Source: Echinometra lucunter (lineage: Eukaryota > Echinodermata > Echinoidea > Camarodonta > Echinometridae). Taken from it: a DNA stretch of 64,000 nucleotides. Each line of letters opens with the position of its first letter. Position 1 is the stretch's first letter. The translations under genes were made by a program, and so were the position numbers. The stretch spans positions 24,077,187 to 24,141,186 of the forward strand of contig CM057169.1 of assembly GCA_029962745.1 (NCBI GenBank). Direction: 5' to 3'. Below are positions 23,333-34,727 of the stretch, one piece after another. Below the pieces are notes generated by a model, which saw only the letters and a list, made by a program, of their open reading frames with translations, was not told the DNA's origin and did no database searches.

Positions 23333-26300
23333 GAGGAGCTCCCCTACCCCCACCACCGCCGTCACCAAACCTCTGGCAAGGCTCAGCTGTGTGTATCATA
23401 ATTCAGATTATCTTACATGGAGATGTTTTTGTGATAGGCTTTGCTGATGATTTCTATATGTGTTTGAGGTTTGGGTTTGTAAGTCCTTTGAAAAAATAAA
23501 AACCAGAAGACATGATTGTCCTTCTACTGCAGTAGCAATCACAAAAGATACCTTAATAGTAGTACCTCTGACATATCTGGAAATAGCTTTGTTGTATAGG
23601 TTTTTTGTTGCTAACTATGAAATGATATGCATATATTGAGTCTTCTGATAATCCACTTTCATTTGTTATCATATTGCTGCAAAATGACATGAAATTGTAC
23701 AGTTTTCCACCCAACCACCAAGCTAAACTACAAAATGTTTTTATTCTTATTCTAAATAGAGTCATTTTATGTCCCTTACAAATGCTGATCATTGCTTTGA
23801 ATCCTCCCTCCCTCCCCCGGCAGATGATTAAAGTCTGCGCTGTTAGTTCATGTGCCCTCCCCAGTTTCATAGATGCAGGCTATGTTTCAGTGGAAAACAC
23901 TCCATCCCTCGGGTAGGATGTTAAATGGAGGACCCGTGTAGAGGAGGGTCACCACCTTTGCACCCTAAGAATCCCCTGCACCATTAAAAGGAGAGCAGGG
24001 AGAAACCCCGGTGTAGTGGTACACCTACCCATCCCACTTAGTTATATTGGGAGGAGAGACCTACCTGTCACATGACAGAGTGATGAAGTTCGCTTTTCCT
24101 CTCCCAGGTGTAGGTGATGCCAAATGCTGAATAATAGTAGAGACTTTTAGATTTGCACATCGACATATTGAACTGCTATGTGATGACGTCATTCAAAGGC
24201 ACTGACATGCATGACGTTGTTTCTGTCCTTCACTAACCAAATTGAGAACGTGCTCACTTTGATTTTCCTGTCGTTCTAAACCTCGAACAACGTTCATTAA
24301 AACCAACACATTTGCGCAGCGGTCATTACATCATCGTTCACTGTTTATTGTTGACGTATCATCAATTAATCTGAAAGGTTTCAATCTGAATTCAACATGG
24401 ACAGTCAACTATGTTGACACGCATGACAAGTCGACATGAACGCCGTTCTCATCCATTCAATTTAAAAGTCCCTAATAATAGTCCTTTGCTAATACAAAAC
24501 TAATTAAACAATATCAGCAAATCATCAGCGAAGCTTATTAAAAGCTAGAGAAAATGATTTCTCAAGCGCAAGGGTGTGATTTTTTATGTATAAAGTTGTA
24601 ATTGGATGCATACACAGGCATATTATTTCTTCTCTAAAGTATATATATGATGTAGCCAGTAGTTTAGACTAGGTAGTGATTGTATATATATATATATATG
24701 AATGAAACCATTTGTGAGTGGTATAAAGGAGACAAGATGTGAGCAAAGAACTTTTTCACCCTTCCTAGAAAATCACTTCCTAAAGCCCTAACCCTTAAAT
24801 GTTAAACCTTGAAACAATAAACAAAATATTATGTTTTTCTTTTCCATGCATGGTTAATATTTAACTTGGTAAATTGTATGGAAAGAAGAAATCAAAGTAT
24901 TTTGTTACTTGATTTTGATGACAAATCCTAAATCACATAGACTTGTGCAACTGTAGATCTTTATCATGGAGCATCTAATGTAAATTTTACAGCGGCATTT
25001 TGCAGTCTCCTCTAAAATGTTTTGGGCCATAACACCACATTCGTCACTTTTGAAAAAGAAAATCCCCTCCAAATTCATGTTGCAATATGTTTAATATTTG
25101 TATTTTCTTCACAATGTGAGCTTTCATGACTTTATCTTCTTTTTTTTTTCAATGAGGCATCTTGTGATAGCTGATTTATTCAATTTTAACCCACAGGTAA
25201 CTCGGTTCCCAATTCACAATGCAAAACTGATATTGCATGAATATTAATAAGTGATAATTCAACATTGTTTATGATAGAGATCTCAAACTGCATGGGCTTA
25301 CATAATGAAACATGCATTGTTTGCATGCCAAGTCAAGCATTTCAGTCACTCCATGGCCTAAATCAGGGAAGGAGTAAGTGCCCCACCCCCTCCCGGCTGT
25401 GAGAGCACCAGAAAAAAACCCCAGCCCGTTGAGGTTTATAGGCTGTCAAACAAAAGCTGAAAAGGGAAGGGTGCAGGAATTTTATACCCACCAGTATTTC
25501 ATCAATAATCTGCAGTGCAATTTCTAAAAATCCTGAATTTCTTAATTCTTTGCTTGTATCACACTTGCTCCTTACTTTTACAAAAGAGAGAAAATATATT
25601 AATGATGATGTGTATTATATCTGTATATTTCTTTGCTAATACTGAGGAATGTGGAAGAATATTAAGAGGATTAAAGTAGTATGAAACTGTGTGGTCAAAA
25701 TATAGGAAGTGCTTCTAATTGATTTATAATTGTATTGTTATAAGTTTTATTACTCAGGTGTCGTATTATTTCTCTGAATATTGTTGTTGTTTAGTTTTTA
25801 CAAAATTTAAATGAAACCAGATATATTTCTAACTTACTTCTGTTGTTTAAAGGGATACATTGTTACAAACAGTTTATTCATGATTTTCTTGTGTAGTATT
25901 CTTTGTTTTTTTTCCTGAGTGGGGTAGCATATCATCTAGAATGACCAGCATCATTAATAATATTGAGTAGAATCAGAGTAATCTTCTTGGAATTTATTAA
26001 CCTGTTAAAGCATGATCTGATTTCAAGATAACACACATTATCCATAAATCCCTGCCTGAGTTAACTTTCTCTCGGGCTTAGTATTCAACGGATTAATTCA
26101 TACTTCAATATTATATTTCTTTTCACTGTTTCCAACAAAATTTTGAATTTCATTATTCTGTTGTTGTAGCATAGTCGTGTGGGATGATTTGAAATCAACT
26201 AACTGTTCATTATTCCATTAATTACATTCAGTGGTGATACTGTACCATTAAATGCTTTTCCCAAACATTCATATTATTTTTTATTGTATGATGAATAATC

Positions 26301-27525
26301 TTTGAAAGAGATATTTTAAGTGACATCTGTAAACGCCAAAACTAAGGTAAGTGTAATACAGTGGTAATATCTAAAAATAAGATTTGTTAGTTGGAGATTC
26401 AGTATGAAAAAGTAATGCTGTGCTTTTTATTGTTTGAACTGTTTCATGCTATACAAACAATATATGAAAGAAGAAAAAGAAAAGTGTAATGTATGAATAA
26501 TGAAGCAAAATGCCAAGTTCATTACATATGGTTGACACTAAGCAACTTAAAAGTTTAGATTAGTTTTTGGAATTTGGCCATATATCAAGGAGCAATACCT
26601 ATAGCTATATATTATTTTATTGTTTTTGTAACTAGACATCAGTATTTTGATAGTTTTAATGAAGAAAGGCAACATTATTTTTAAGAAGCCATGTGCATCA
26701 AACAATATTTGCCTGATATATATGATATGGATTTATGAATGCAGATAGCAGGATTATTTTGTACTTTTGCTCTAATCATTTTATTTCTTGTTACATAGCC
26801 CTTTTCATTTTTTACTCATGGGAGCATTTTGTCATATATAACGTTTTGGAATCATTGTAAATTTTATGAAGATATTCTGTCACAGATTAGATTTGACTAA
26901 GAAATGGAATGCTTTTAGCAAGAACACATTCATACAATGTAAATTAGTTGACTGCATCTCTCACTGTGCTTCAGTGGGATGTCCACAAACTTTTGAGATG
27001 TGACAGTTTCGAGAACCCCCCCCCCCCCCCCCCCCCCGTTTTCTTTAGATAGTTTTGGACCCAAAAAAAAAAAAAGAAAGAAAGAAAGGTAAAGGGGTTC
27101 AATATCTCTGTATATATTGTGAAGCATGAATATTGCATTATATTGATACTTTAATTCGGAACATTCATAAGCCTGTTAATAGACTTATTTAACTTGTGAT
27201 AAAGAACTTACCTGTTTATATTGAAAGGGTACTCTCATTTATAACACAGTAATTTTACTAGTCCCAATCTATTATATATTTTTTTTTTTTAAACCTGATA
27301 AATATTTCAAAATAACAAAGCATTTTCAATGGTCTAAACTCTTGATGACTTTGCTGTAGTAGCTTTCCGATGTGTATTATGTTTTTCTTTTACTACTCTT
27401 AGGATATTGATATAGATTGTACTTTGTCTTCCTTGGAATGAATTGTCCATGGTAGGCTGATAAAGATGTTCCAACTGCCTAACTGATGTTTCCTGCAGAC
27501 TACCAAAGGCCACCCGAGACATTAC
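23333..27525. other. CAB39 3' flank / probable 3' UTR and intergenic DNA
   Basis: AATAAA at 23495 and another at about 24816 could end CAB39 transcripts; vertebrate CAB39 has a long 3' UTR, so much of this may be transcribed. I see no further gene. Low-complexity features are an (AT)n run at 24683-24699 and a roughly 20-base C run at about 27018-27037 followed by an A-rich tract. Confidence 0.5.
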
Positions 27526-28324
27526 AACCAGGGGTGGTATTCTGAGGCTGTTTTAACTCTGTTTTAAGTCTGTTGTAGCAAATCGGTATTCTGAACACTG
27601 TTTTATCTCTGTTGTAACTTTTGGTGTAACTTTTGGTGTAACTTTTGTTTTATCTTTCTAACCACGCATTTTACTTTGCATGCCTGGCGCAAGTCGTGCG
27701 TAATAACACGGTATTCTGAAGACCGTTTTATCTTCTGTTTTAACTCTTTCCACTGGACAATTCATGCTCATGAGATAAAACAGGGTGGGAGGTGTTTTAA
27801 CTTTGTATGTGGTATGTCATGGCGGCAATTTTCCTTGCTCATTATGCTTTTGGTTGCAATGAGGGGGATAAAGAGATCCAATAAACCTTGCTGATATTCC
27901 CAAAACAATATTTCAAAAGCATTTTTACCTCGGGGTGGAGAAATTTGGCAATATCTGCGATAACATCAGAGATGATTTGCACAACGAATTCTGTCACATC
28001 ATCGCATCAGTTAATTAAAGCAAGAAATTAAGCGCAAATTAATGCGCTCATTACAACGAGAATATAAGTTCACGTATTTCACGCACCCCTTCCCCAGGGA
28101 GCGATCTTATTGGCTAAATCGTCTAAACTCATCTCTAACGACTTTCCCCATTGGATAATGTTTCTGTGGTGGGTGTGGCTTTGATGACTTACAACACTGT
28201 TAAAACAGTTCTCAGAATACCGATTAATGACTGTTTTAGCAGTTGTAAGTCGGTGACTTACAACAGAAGTTACAACAGAAGTTACAACACAGTTAAAATG
28301 GTGTTCAGAATACCACCTCTGGTT
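27526..28324. mobile_element. non-autonomous DNA transposon with CCAGGGGTGGTATTCTGA ends
   Basis: The left AACCAGGGGTGGTATTCTGA and right TCAGAATACCACCTCTGGTT are near-perfect inverted repeats. Subterminal blocks repeat a GTTTTAACTCTGTT / GTAACTTTTGGT theme, answered on the right by ACAGAAGTTACAACAG. It is about 800 bp with no transposase. The target duplication is unclear because AACC/GGTT is itself palindromic. Confidence 0.75.
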
Positions 28325-29422
28325 ATCAATGAATCTTGAAAGAAAGTGAAATAAGATTATTTGTAGATATGGATTTTAATGTACATTCTTCTTAATTGCA
28401 CTCTTGTATTGTATGATGATGATGATAATAATGATAATAATAATAACCATTTCTATGCACATATCACTTTTCAGTCCCTATGCACTTTAGAACAAGGAAA
28501 AGATACAGAATTAAGAAAGAAGGAGGCAATGATAAGATAAAACATAATTCAAACCTACTACCACCTTTAATCAAAACTTATTAACTATAACTTCTATTTA
28601 TGATGTTGAATGATTGCAGATTGTTATTCCTTCTTGCAGGAGACAAACCCCAAGTAAAAGGAAATCAAAGTGACTTCTTAAAAATCACATGACTAGCTAA
28701 TGGCATGGATTAACATATGGCTTTTCTCTGACTGAGAGACTTTTATATTAACCTGTTGAGCAAAATTTGATTTGGTATAACACACATTTGCCAGAGACCC
28801 CAGCTCGAGTTTTCTGGAGCATATGGTATTCAGTTGGTTGACAGTTTGTATGACCATTTAGGAACATAAGGCATGTGTTTAGTTTCCATTTTTGAAATTC
28901 CATTGTTAATCTTATTGCATTTTCTTTCAAGATCCAGTCATAATCAACTCGCAGAATGGGTAGTGGTCTTTTGATGTCTGTTTGGGAACAAGTCACATGT
29001 ATTGAATGATATATATGAAGACATGTTGCTTTGAGATTGAAAGAAAATGCTTCCTGTTAAGATTTACAGGGGTAAGCTATTGAGAGTTGCAGATTGTGAA
29101 GACTATGTACATGTTATTTCTTTATTTCTCAGTTTATAACCAAGGAATTACTGTAGAATATGTAGTATACGGAGGATGTGAATCTAACTCGGAATGAGAG
29201 GATATTGAAGGAAGATATTAAAAACAACTGCTAGTACCAATACATTTGTATGATTATTTCTTTCACTGAAGTCTTATCTAATGATTTTTGTGTTTTTGTT
29301 TTGTGTTTTTGTTTTTGTTTTTTCAATTATTCACAATGACAATTACAGACCCTTCTGGTATAAAGGAAAACTTCAGTTAAACAGACAACTGAAGAGAATC
29401 ACTGAATATAAGTCATATCCGC
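28325..29422. other. non-coding stretch, nothing supported
   Basis: AT-rich, with a GAT/AAT-rich patch at 28417-28445 and a G/T-rich stretch near 29290-29320. No conserved coding signal is seen. Confidence 0.5.
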
Positions 29423-29760
29423 GGGGGGATATATCTCATTGAGGCCTGTATGTCATCCGCGTAAATCACTTTCTGAAAAGCACTCTAAACGGGAATTAAA
29501 GTAGGACGGAAATAGTGTATTACATCTCCGATGTTTATACCCTTAACAGGGATTTTATGCAAGGATTGCATCATTATCTCCTAATTAAGTAACATTTTCC
29601 TGGATTTTCCTGATTTTGATACCCTTTTTTTCTGATTTTACCTGTTTTTGATTCCCTTAACTGGATCCCCGGGTTCCCCGCCCGGTGCTGAAAAACGACC
29701 CTTTTTCTCCGTTTTTGTTTACACGGATGATGTACAGGCTTCAATGAGACATATCCCCCT
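29423..29760. mobile_element. short MITE with ~37-bp inverted ends
   Basis: GGATATATCTCATTGAGGCC then TGTATGTCATCCGCGT on the left pairs with ACACGGATGATGTACA and GGCTTCAATGAGACATATCC on the right. The interior is C/T-rich and non-coding. Confidence 0.7.
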
Positions 29761-30385
29761 GTGATCATATCCAACTGATACATGAAGTGAATGAAAAAAA
29801 AAAAACATTTACTTTGCTGACACTAGATGTATTTTGAAATTGTTTTTGCCGGGGATGTTTGGTCTTGTGCACTAAAAACTAAATGATTCTACAGAATTTT
29901 GAAATGACTACGTTATTCACTCACCCATCATTATTATTTACATTTGATAATTCATAACTGGTTTTATTGGTTTCTCTATCAATATTATGAATCATAGTTT
30001 TTCATATTCATTGCCTCAATGAGGTTTTATGTACTAAGCGCGTGAAGTGCGCTCCTGGGGGGGGGGGGGTGCATGGAGGAGGGAGTTTGCGCGGAAGCTC
30101 CGACATTTCTTTGAATTGTTTCTTGTCTGCTTCTGTTCTTCTTACGTTCTCTTACCTTTTTCTTTTCTCGCTCACACTTTTTTCTTCTTTCTTTTTTCTT
30201 TTTTGTTGGCGTTTTTTGGGGGGGCGACCACCCCCACACCCCCCCCCCCCCCCCCCCCCCGGCCCCGGCTACGCGGGTGGTATAAAGTCATTTTGATGAT
30301 GCCGGGTCGTCATAAGGATACCACCCCACTCCCTTTAACTCTGCATTCGTGCCTCCGCCACCCACCACCACCTTCCCCCACCACC

Positions 30386-30420
<35 letters not shown>

Positions 30421-30704
30421 AAAAGGAAAGTTTCTAACGTTTTCCAGACTACGTCGTTTTGTTTACAGTTTTTCCGATGTCAGCCCCCACACAAAGTTTC
30501 AAAGTTTCAAAGTTTCAAATTTATTAACGATCCTTCAAATAAAACCCCGAAGGGTACCGGGTGTACAAGGATACAATCTCCGACTATATACAGCATGCAG
30601 CTAGCTGAGGATCGTACAACCGAATGTCGCCGCGCGGATTCTATTGATATCTCCCTTGATCTAGTCTGGAATTTTGGTTGGGAACGTGTCATTTACAATA
30701 CGAA
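29761..30704. other. non-coding, C/G homopolymers; CMC4 upstream region
   Basis: Contains G and C runs (30057-30069, 30239-30262, 30387-30418), which make the apparent proline-rich ORFs unreliable. A TTTCAAAG tandem at 30493-30520 precedes ATTTATTAACGATCC, which looks like the reversed 3' tail of a LINE. The CMC4 promoter and 5' UTR must lie in the last few hundred bases, but I cannot point to a start site. Confidence 0.45.
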
Positions 30705-31445
30705 ATGCCGAAAGGAGATCCTTGTCAAAGACAAGCATGTGATATACAAGTCTGCTTGCAAGGTAAGATGTTTTGTCTTGCAAAAAGACATGGATAGCAA
30801 ATTGTTCACAAGCCATGCAGGCCATGGGAGGCACTGCCTGACAGCAGCGCTGTGGCTTCCGCCGGCCGCACGCGGGCAAGCTCCTCGACAGTTCGAAGCT
30901 AGCCACGGCCAAGGGTCAAGAGCATGGCATACACTGTGCTATAGATCTAACGTTAGGCGTATAGCCTGTGCTTGGGACTCTTCTTCTCTTCTTCTTCTCT
31001 TCTTGGAGATACTACTCAACGTTCCGTCTGGAACCAAATGAGAGCAGAGGAGGAAACCAAACAAGGAGGCTTGAAATTCTAGCAGTTTTTATTTAGCACT
31101 TTTTTGTTTGTTTGTTTTTAATTCTTCCTACAATATGTAACCTGTGTAATGAAAATGTTAAATGTTAATCTTCATGCAATGAATAAACCTCAAATCTTCT
31201 GTGCACTGCTTATTCAAAACAATCAAGTTTAAAAGTGATTTACAATATGCACTCATGTAACTTATTTTTGTCCTTTGTTTTTTCTTATCTTTTCAGCACA
31301 TAAATACAAAGAAGAGAAGTGTTTGCATGTCATTGAAGCCATGAGAAGATGCTGTGACAAATTTGACTCTACTGTGTCTGTCTGCTGCTCAGGCTTTCTC
31401 AAGGAGAAGCAAGGACGGAAAACAAAAGATTCTACAAATAGCTAG
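30705..31445 (+). CDS. CMC4: CMC4 (C-X9-C motif-containing 4, p8) homologue, two exons
   Basis: Exon 1 is 30705-30762 (ATG ... TGCTTGCAAG|GTAAGA) and exon 2 is 31297-31445 (TTTTCAG|CACATAAAT ... TAG). The join is in phase and gives 68 residues, the same length as human CMC4. The start MPKGDPCQRQACDIQVCLQ matches the human N-terminus closely. Cysteines fall at 7, 12, 17, 28, 38, 39 and 50: C7-x9-C17 and C28-x9-C38 form the twin CX9C helical hairpin, and C39/C50 the third disulphide of this family. There is one extra Cys at 49 next to C50. Such proteins are imported into the mitochondrial intermembrane space by the MIA40 relay. Function of CMC4 itself is poorly defined. The next gene, TOMM6, converges on it. 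Confidence 0.93.
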
Positions 31446-31641
31446 CATATACGCTTGAGCTGTTTTAGAAGCAATGACTTTTGGAGGAAAACAAAAGAGC
31501 ATTCTCCAATCTCCAGCTAGCCAGCTCTAATGATGGAAGTTACTTTTTACAAGGAATAGATATATACTTTTGAAGAATGTGTGGGAGCCTGCATCTTGAA
31601 TATGTCCCTTGTGGTAGTACCTTGAAGCACCACACCTTTAA

Positions 31642-32049
31642 CCCATTCATGACAGGAATTATTTAAAGCCTAATTTGATCAGCTTTTATTCCTCAAATTG
31701 GCAACACCAACATTTTTATTTTATTGCTACATTTTATTTATAACACGTCATGTATCAGAAATGAATATAAATTGACAGAAATTATGATGATAAGTCAAAA
31801 AGTTGCCAGTTTGCAGGGGAAAACAGTGATTTTAAACTTTCTTTCACATTACCAATTTAAGGATTTTAATGCTTATTTTCTTTTAAAAAATTTTCAGCAT
31901 CAAACAATGAATATTGATGCAACCAAAATGGGCACAGTTTGTGTAGAATATTTTGCTCTTTCTGCTCATGTATGTGGTATGAATTTTAGGGCTTTGCATC
32001 AAAAGATATTAGGTCAAACCACAAAATGTGGACCTCTGTCACGAATGGG
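31642..32049. mobile_element. piggyBac-type MITE, copy B (intact ends)
   Basis: TTAA|CCCATTCATGACAG at 31638-31655 and CTGTCACGAATGGG|TTAA at 32036-32053 form matched inverted termini inside a perfect TTAA duplication, the signature of piggyBac insertions. It is 408 bp and encodes nothing. It is nearly identical to copy A (8011) and related to copy C (32921). It lies just downstream of CMC4. Confidence 0.88.
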
Positions 32050-32916
32050 TTAACTTGTGTGTGTAATGTGCATCAGGGGAAGTGTAGTGTGCTGAATTTG
32101 TACAGGTGCTTTGGTGCAAGTAAAATACCACATCATGCTTAGTTCCTGCCTTTCATCAGATTATGACGAAAGGCTGCCGCCTGCTAGTGAGGAAGACATC
32201 ACTGTTTTCAGGCGTTGATACTTTTTAGCTTCTACTATGAGGAACCCATTAACAAGCACCAGAACTGGGGTACAAAGATGTCAACATTTCATTGAAAAAA
32301 AACCTTCCTGCCTGGAGGCTGGAATAATGTAAACACACACTAAAGGCCTTTCTTGAAATAGCCTTGCAACCTGTAGTTCCTCTGGGTACATTGATTCAAG
32401 TCAAGTGATCAAAAATAAGTTTAATTTTTATGGTGTCATTGAATGATAGATTGACAGTCACAACAAGATGATGTCTTCCAATTCGGGAGTAATGAATTTT
32501 ACAAAATATGGTTGTTTATATTCTGAAATCAAAATTATGTGGAATCACTAATGTTTTTGCTATGTCCAGGCATTATTGTGGAAGAATGAATTTCAGCTTT
32601 CAAGGTGCAATAGAAATTGATAAGATGTATGTGTTTAATTTGAGGTAACTGTATGAGTTTGTGTTTTAAAATGCTGGTGTTTCTCATTTTGTCAAAAGCT
32701 GTTGCCATAGATATTAAAGAGAAAGGACAAAACTACATTTGAAATGTTAATTTTTGAATTTGAATCAAATTAAACATTAAATGTATCACATAAAACTATT
32801 TTTGCCTTTTCTTTTTGCAAAGTTTAGAAAGACAGATACAAATACACTTGAAGAATGATAAGAATGATAAGGGAAATTGAACATTTTGCCCATTGATGAG
32901 CCTGAAAACTTTGATT
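32050..32916. other. non-coding stretch, nothing supported
   Basis: Sequence between two piggyBac-type MITEs. No ORF or motif worth calling. Confidence 0.5.
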
Positions 32917-32920
32917 GTAA

Positions 32921-33315
32921 CCCATTCATGCAGGTAATTATTTGAAGCCTTATTTGATCAGCTTTTCTAGAAATTTGCTACACCGGTATATTCTTTTATT
33001 TTTGTTTTTCTTACAAAAAGACATGTATCTCAAATTGATATAAACTGACAGAAAATTGAAGTTGGCAGTTTGGATGGAGAAGCAGTAAGAGAAAGCTTTC
33101 CATTGTGTTGCCAATTTGAGGACTTAGTGCTTACTTCCTTTAAAAAAAAAAAAAATCACCATCAAACAAATACTGATGCAACCATAATAAGCACAGTATA
33201 TGGGGGGGTTTTTTCCTCTCTCTCTTTCTGTTAATTTATTCAGTATTTTTTTTTAAGGCTCTGCAATGAAATTTAATGGGCAAAAACACAGTGTGGAACT
33301 TCTGTCACATATGGG
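32921..33315. mobile_element. piggyBac-type MITE, copy C (diverged)
   Basis: The left GTAA|CCCATTCATGCAGG and right TTCTGTCACATATGGG|TTAA retain the family termini, with a mutated left TTAA. The interior aligns to copies A and B (GAAGCCTTATTTGATCAGC, CATCAAACAAATACTGATGC) but is more diverged. Confidence 0.75.
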
Positions 33316-33418
33316 TTAAAAGAATAATGAGAGTAAAGAAAGTAGAAACAGAAATAAGAATAAAGGAGATGGGAGGAAAGGGAGTGATTGGATGCCAGTG
33401 AATGAAGAAGATTGATGA

Positions 33419-33918
33419 NNNNNNNNNNNNNNNNNNNNNNNNNNNNNNNNNNNNNNNNNNNNNNNNNNNNNNNNNNNNNNNNNNNNNNNNNNNNNNNNNN
33501 NNNNNNNNNNNNNNNNNNNNNNNNNNNNNNNNNNNNNNNNNNNNNNNNNNNNNNNNNNNNNNNNNNNNNNNNNNNNNNNNNNNNNNNNNNNNNNNNNNNN
33601 NNNNNNNNNNNNNNNNNNNNNNNNNNNNNNNNNNNNNNNNNNNNNNNNNNNNNNNNNNNNNNNNNNNNNNNNNNNNNNNNNNNNNNNNNNNNNNNNNNNN
33701 NNNNNNNNNNNNNNNNNNNNNNNNNNNNNNNNNNNNNNNNNNNNNNNNNNNNNNNNNNNNNNNNNNNNNNNNNNNNNNNNNNNNNNNNNNNNNNNNNNNN
33801 NNNNNNNNNNNNNNNNNNNNNNNNNNNNNNNNNNNNNNNNNNNNNNNNNNNNNNNNNNNNNNNNNNNNNNNNNNNNNNNNNNNNNNNNNNNNNNNNNNNN
33901 NNNNNNNNNNNNNNNNNN
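33419..33918. other. assembly gap (500 N)
   Basis: Exactly 500 unknown bases, probably a gap of arbitrary size. ORFs drawn across it are artefacts. Any upstream exon of the segment at 34000 could be hidden here. Confidence 1.
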
Positions 33919-33999
33919 AATGTCCCCAGTAGTATAATAAGAATAGGAGATAGCATGAGCGTGAATTTGTAACTATTTTTCATTCTTTATTATTTAGTC

Positions 34000-34191
34000 A
34001 TGGGCGACCGCGAGACAGTACGACGTCGTGACTTCATCCGCCTCTTGACCGAGTACCGTCGAACCCGTCTGAAGTCTCAGATTGTGAAGGAAACATTCGT
34101 TCGGGCGAAGGAGGCTCTAACGGAACTCTTCCTCTCTCTTCAACTTTACGTGGTCTCTCACGGTCTCGACCTCGAGCTTATTGAACTTTGA
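34000..34191 (+). CDS. hypothetical exon or small ORF beside the gap
   Basis: A TATTATTTAG|TC acceptor-like site precedes ATG at 34000, which opens 63 codons to a TGA at 34189. The first ~45 residues (MGDRETVRRRDFIRLLTEYR and onward) are rich in Arg/Glu/Leu, look helical, and use C/G in third positions unlike the AT-rich surroundings, which favours genuine coding. After about 34135 a second frame running to a TGA at about 34279 (containing FEDEEDLASDKTTLGAIIYE) looks equally protein-like, so a frameshift, a missed intron or an assembly error is possible. I do not recognise the protein. The N gap lies 80 bp upstream. Confidence 0.35.
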   Translation: MGDRETVRRRDFIRLLTEYRRTRLKSQIVKETFVRAKEALTELFLSLQLYVVSHGLDLELIEL

Positions 34192-34692
34192 AGATGAAGA
34201 GGACCTCGCTAGTGATAAGACTACCCTTGGTGCAATCATCTATGAGTCCTCTACCCCAGTTTCTATAATAGATTCCTGAATAACGGCGACAAAGTTCATA
34301 TCGTATGCCCAAAATCCCTTTGATTAATAAAATACATCGATACCTTAAGATCTAAAAAGAGGTGAATTTTTGAGGGAACGAATATACATGAAGCATACCG
34401 GAGAGAAGTCTAGATGAAGCCCCGACTGTAAAAGAAAAAGATTAGGAGGATAAAGTTGACAAGGTGAGGGAACGTTGAGAGAGTGTGGATAATAGGTTTA
34501 TGCGTGGGAGAGAGAGAGAGAGAGAAAGGGGTCGAGTGTGAGATACAACCATGGTGGGATACAGAAGATGGGAGATGCTCAGTTTAGACAATCTTTGACA
34601 ATTATTATTCAACCATTTTCCTTCTCATCCACAGCATAAACTTAAGCTTGCGACATTAGAATCAGATAAGACTCTCCCTCTATCCCCCTTCT

Positions 34693-34727
<35 letters not shown>

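Noticed and set aside
27601..27660. Tandem TTTTGGTGTAACTTTTGGTGTAAC as a separate regulatory repeat
   Set aside because: It is subterminal sequence of the transposon at 27526-28324 and has an inverted counterpart at the other end.
30042..30604. Proline-rich ORFs of 84-230 codons
   Set aside because: Produced by C homopolymers and C/T-rich sequence; frames change at the runs and only the short CMC4 exon further on is supported.
33273..33983. ORFs of 176-236 codons across the gap
   Set aside because: They consist almost entirely of N-derived X residues.
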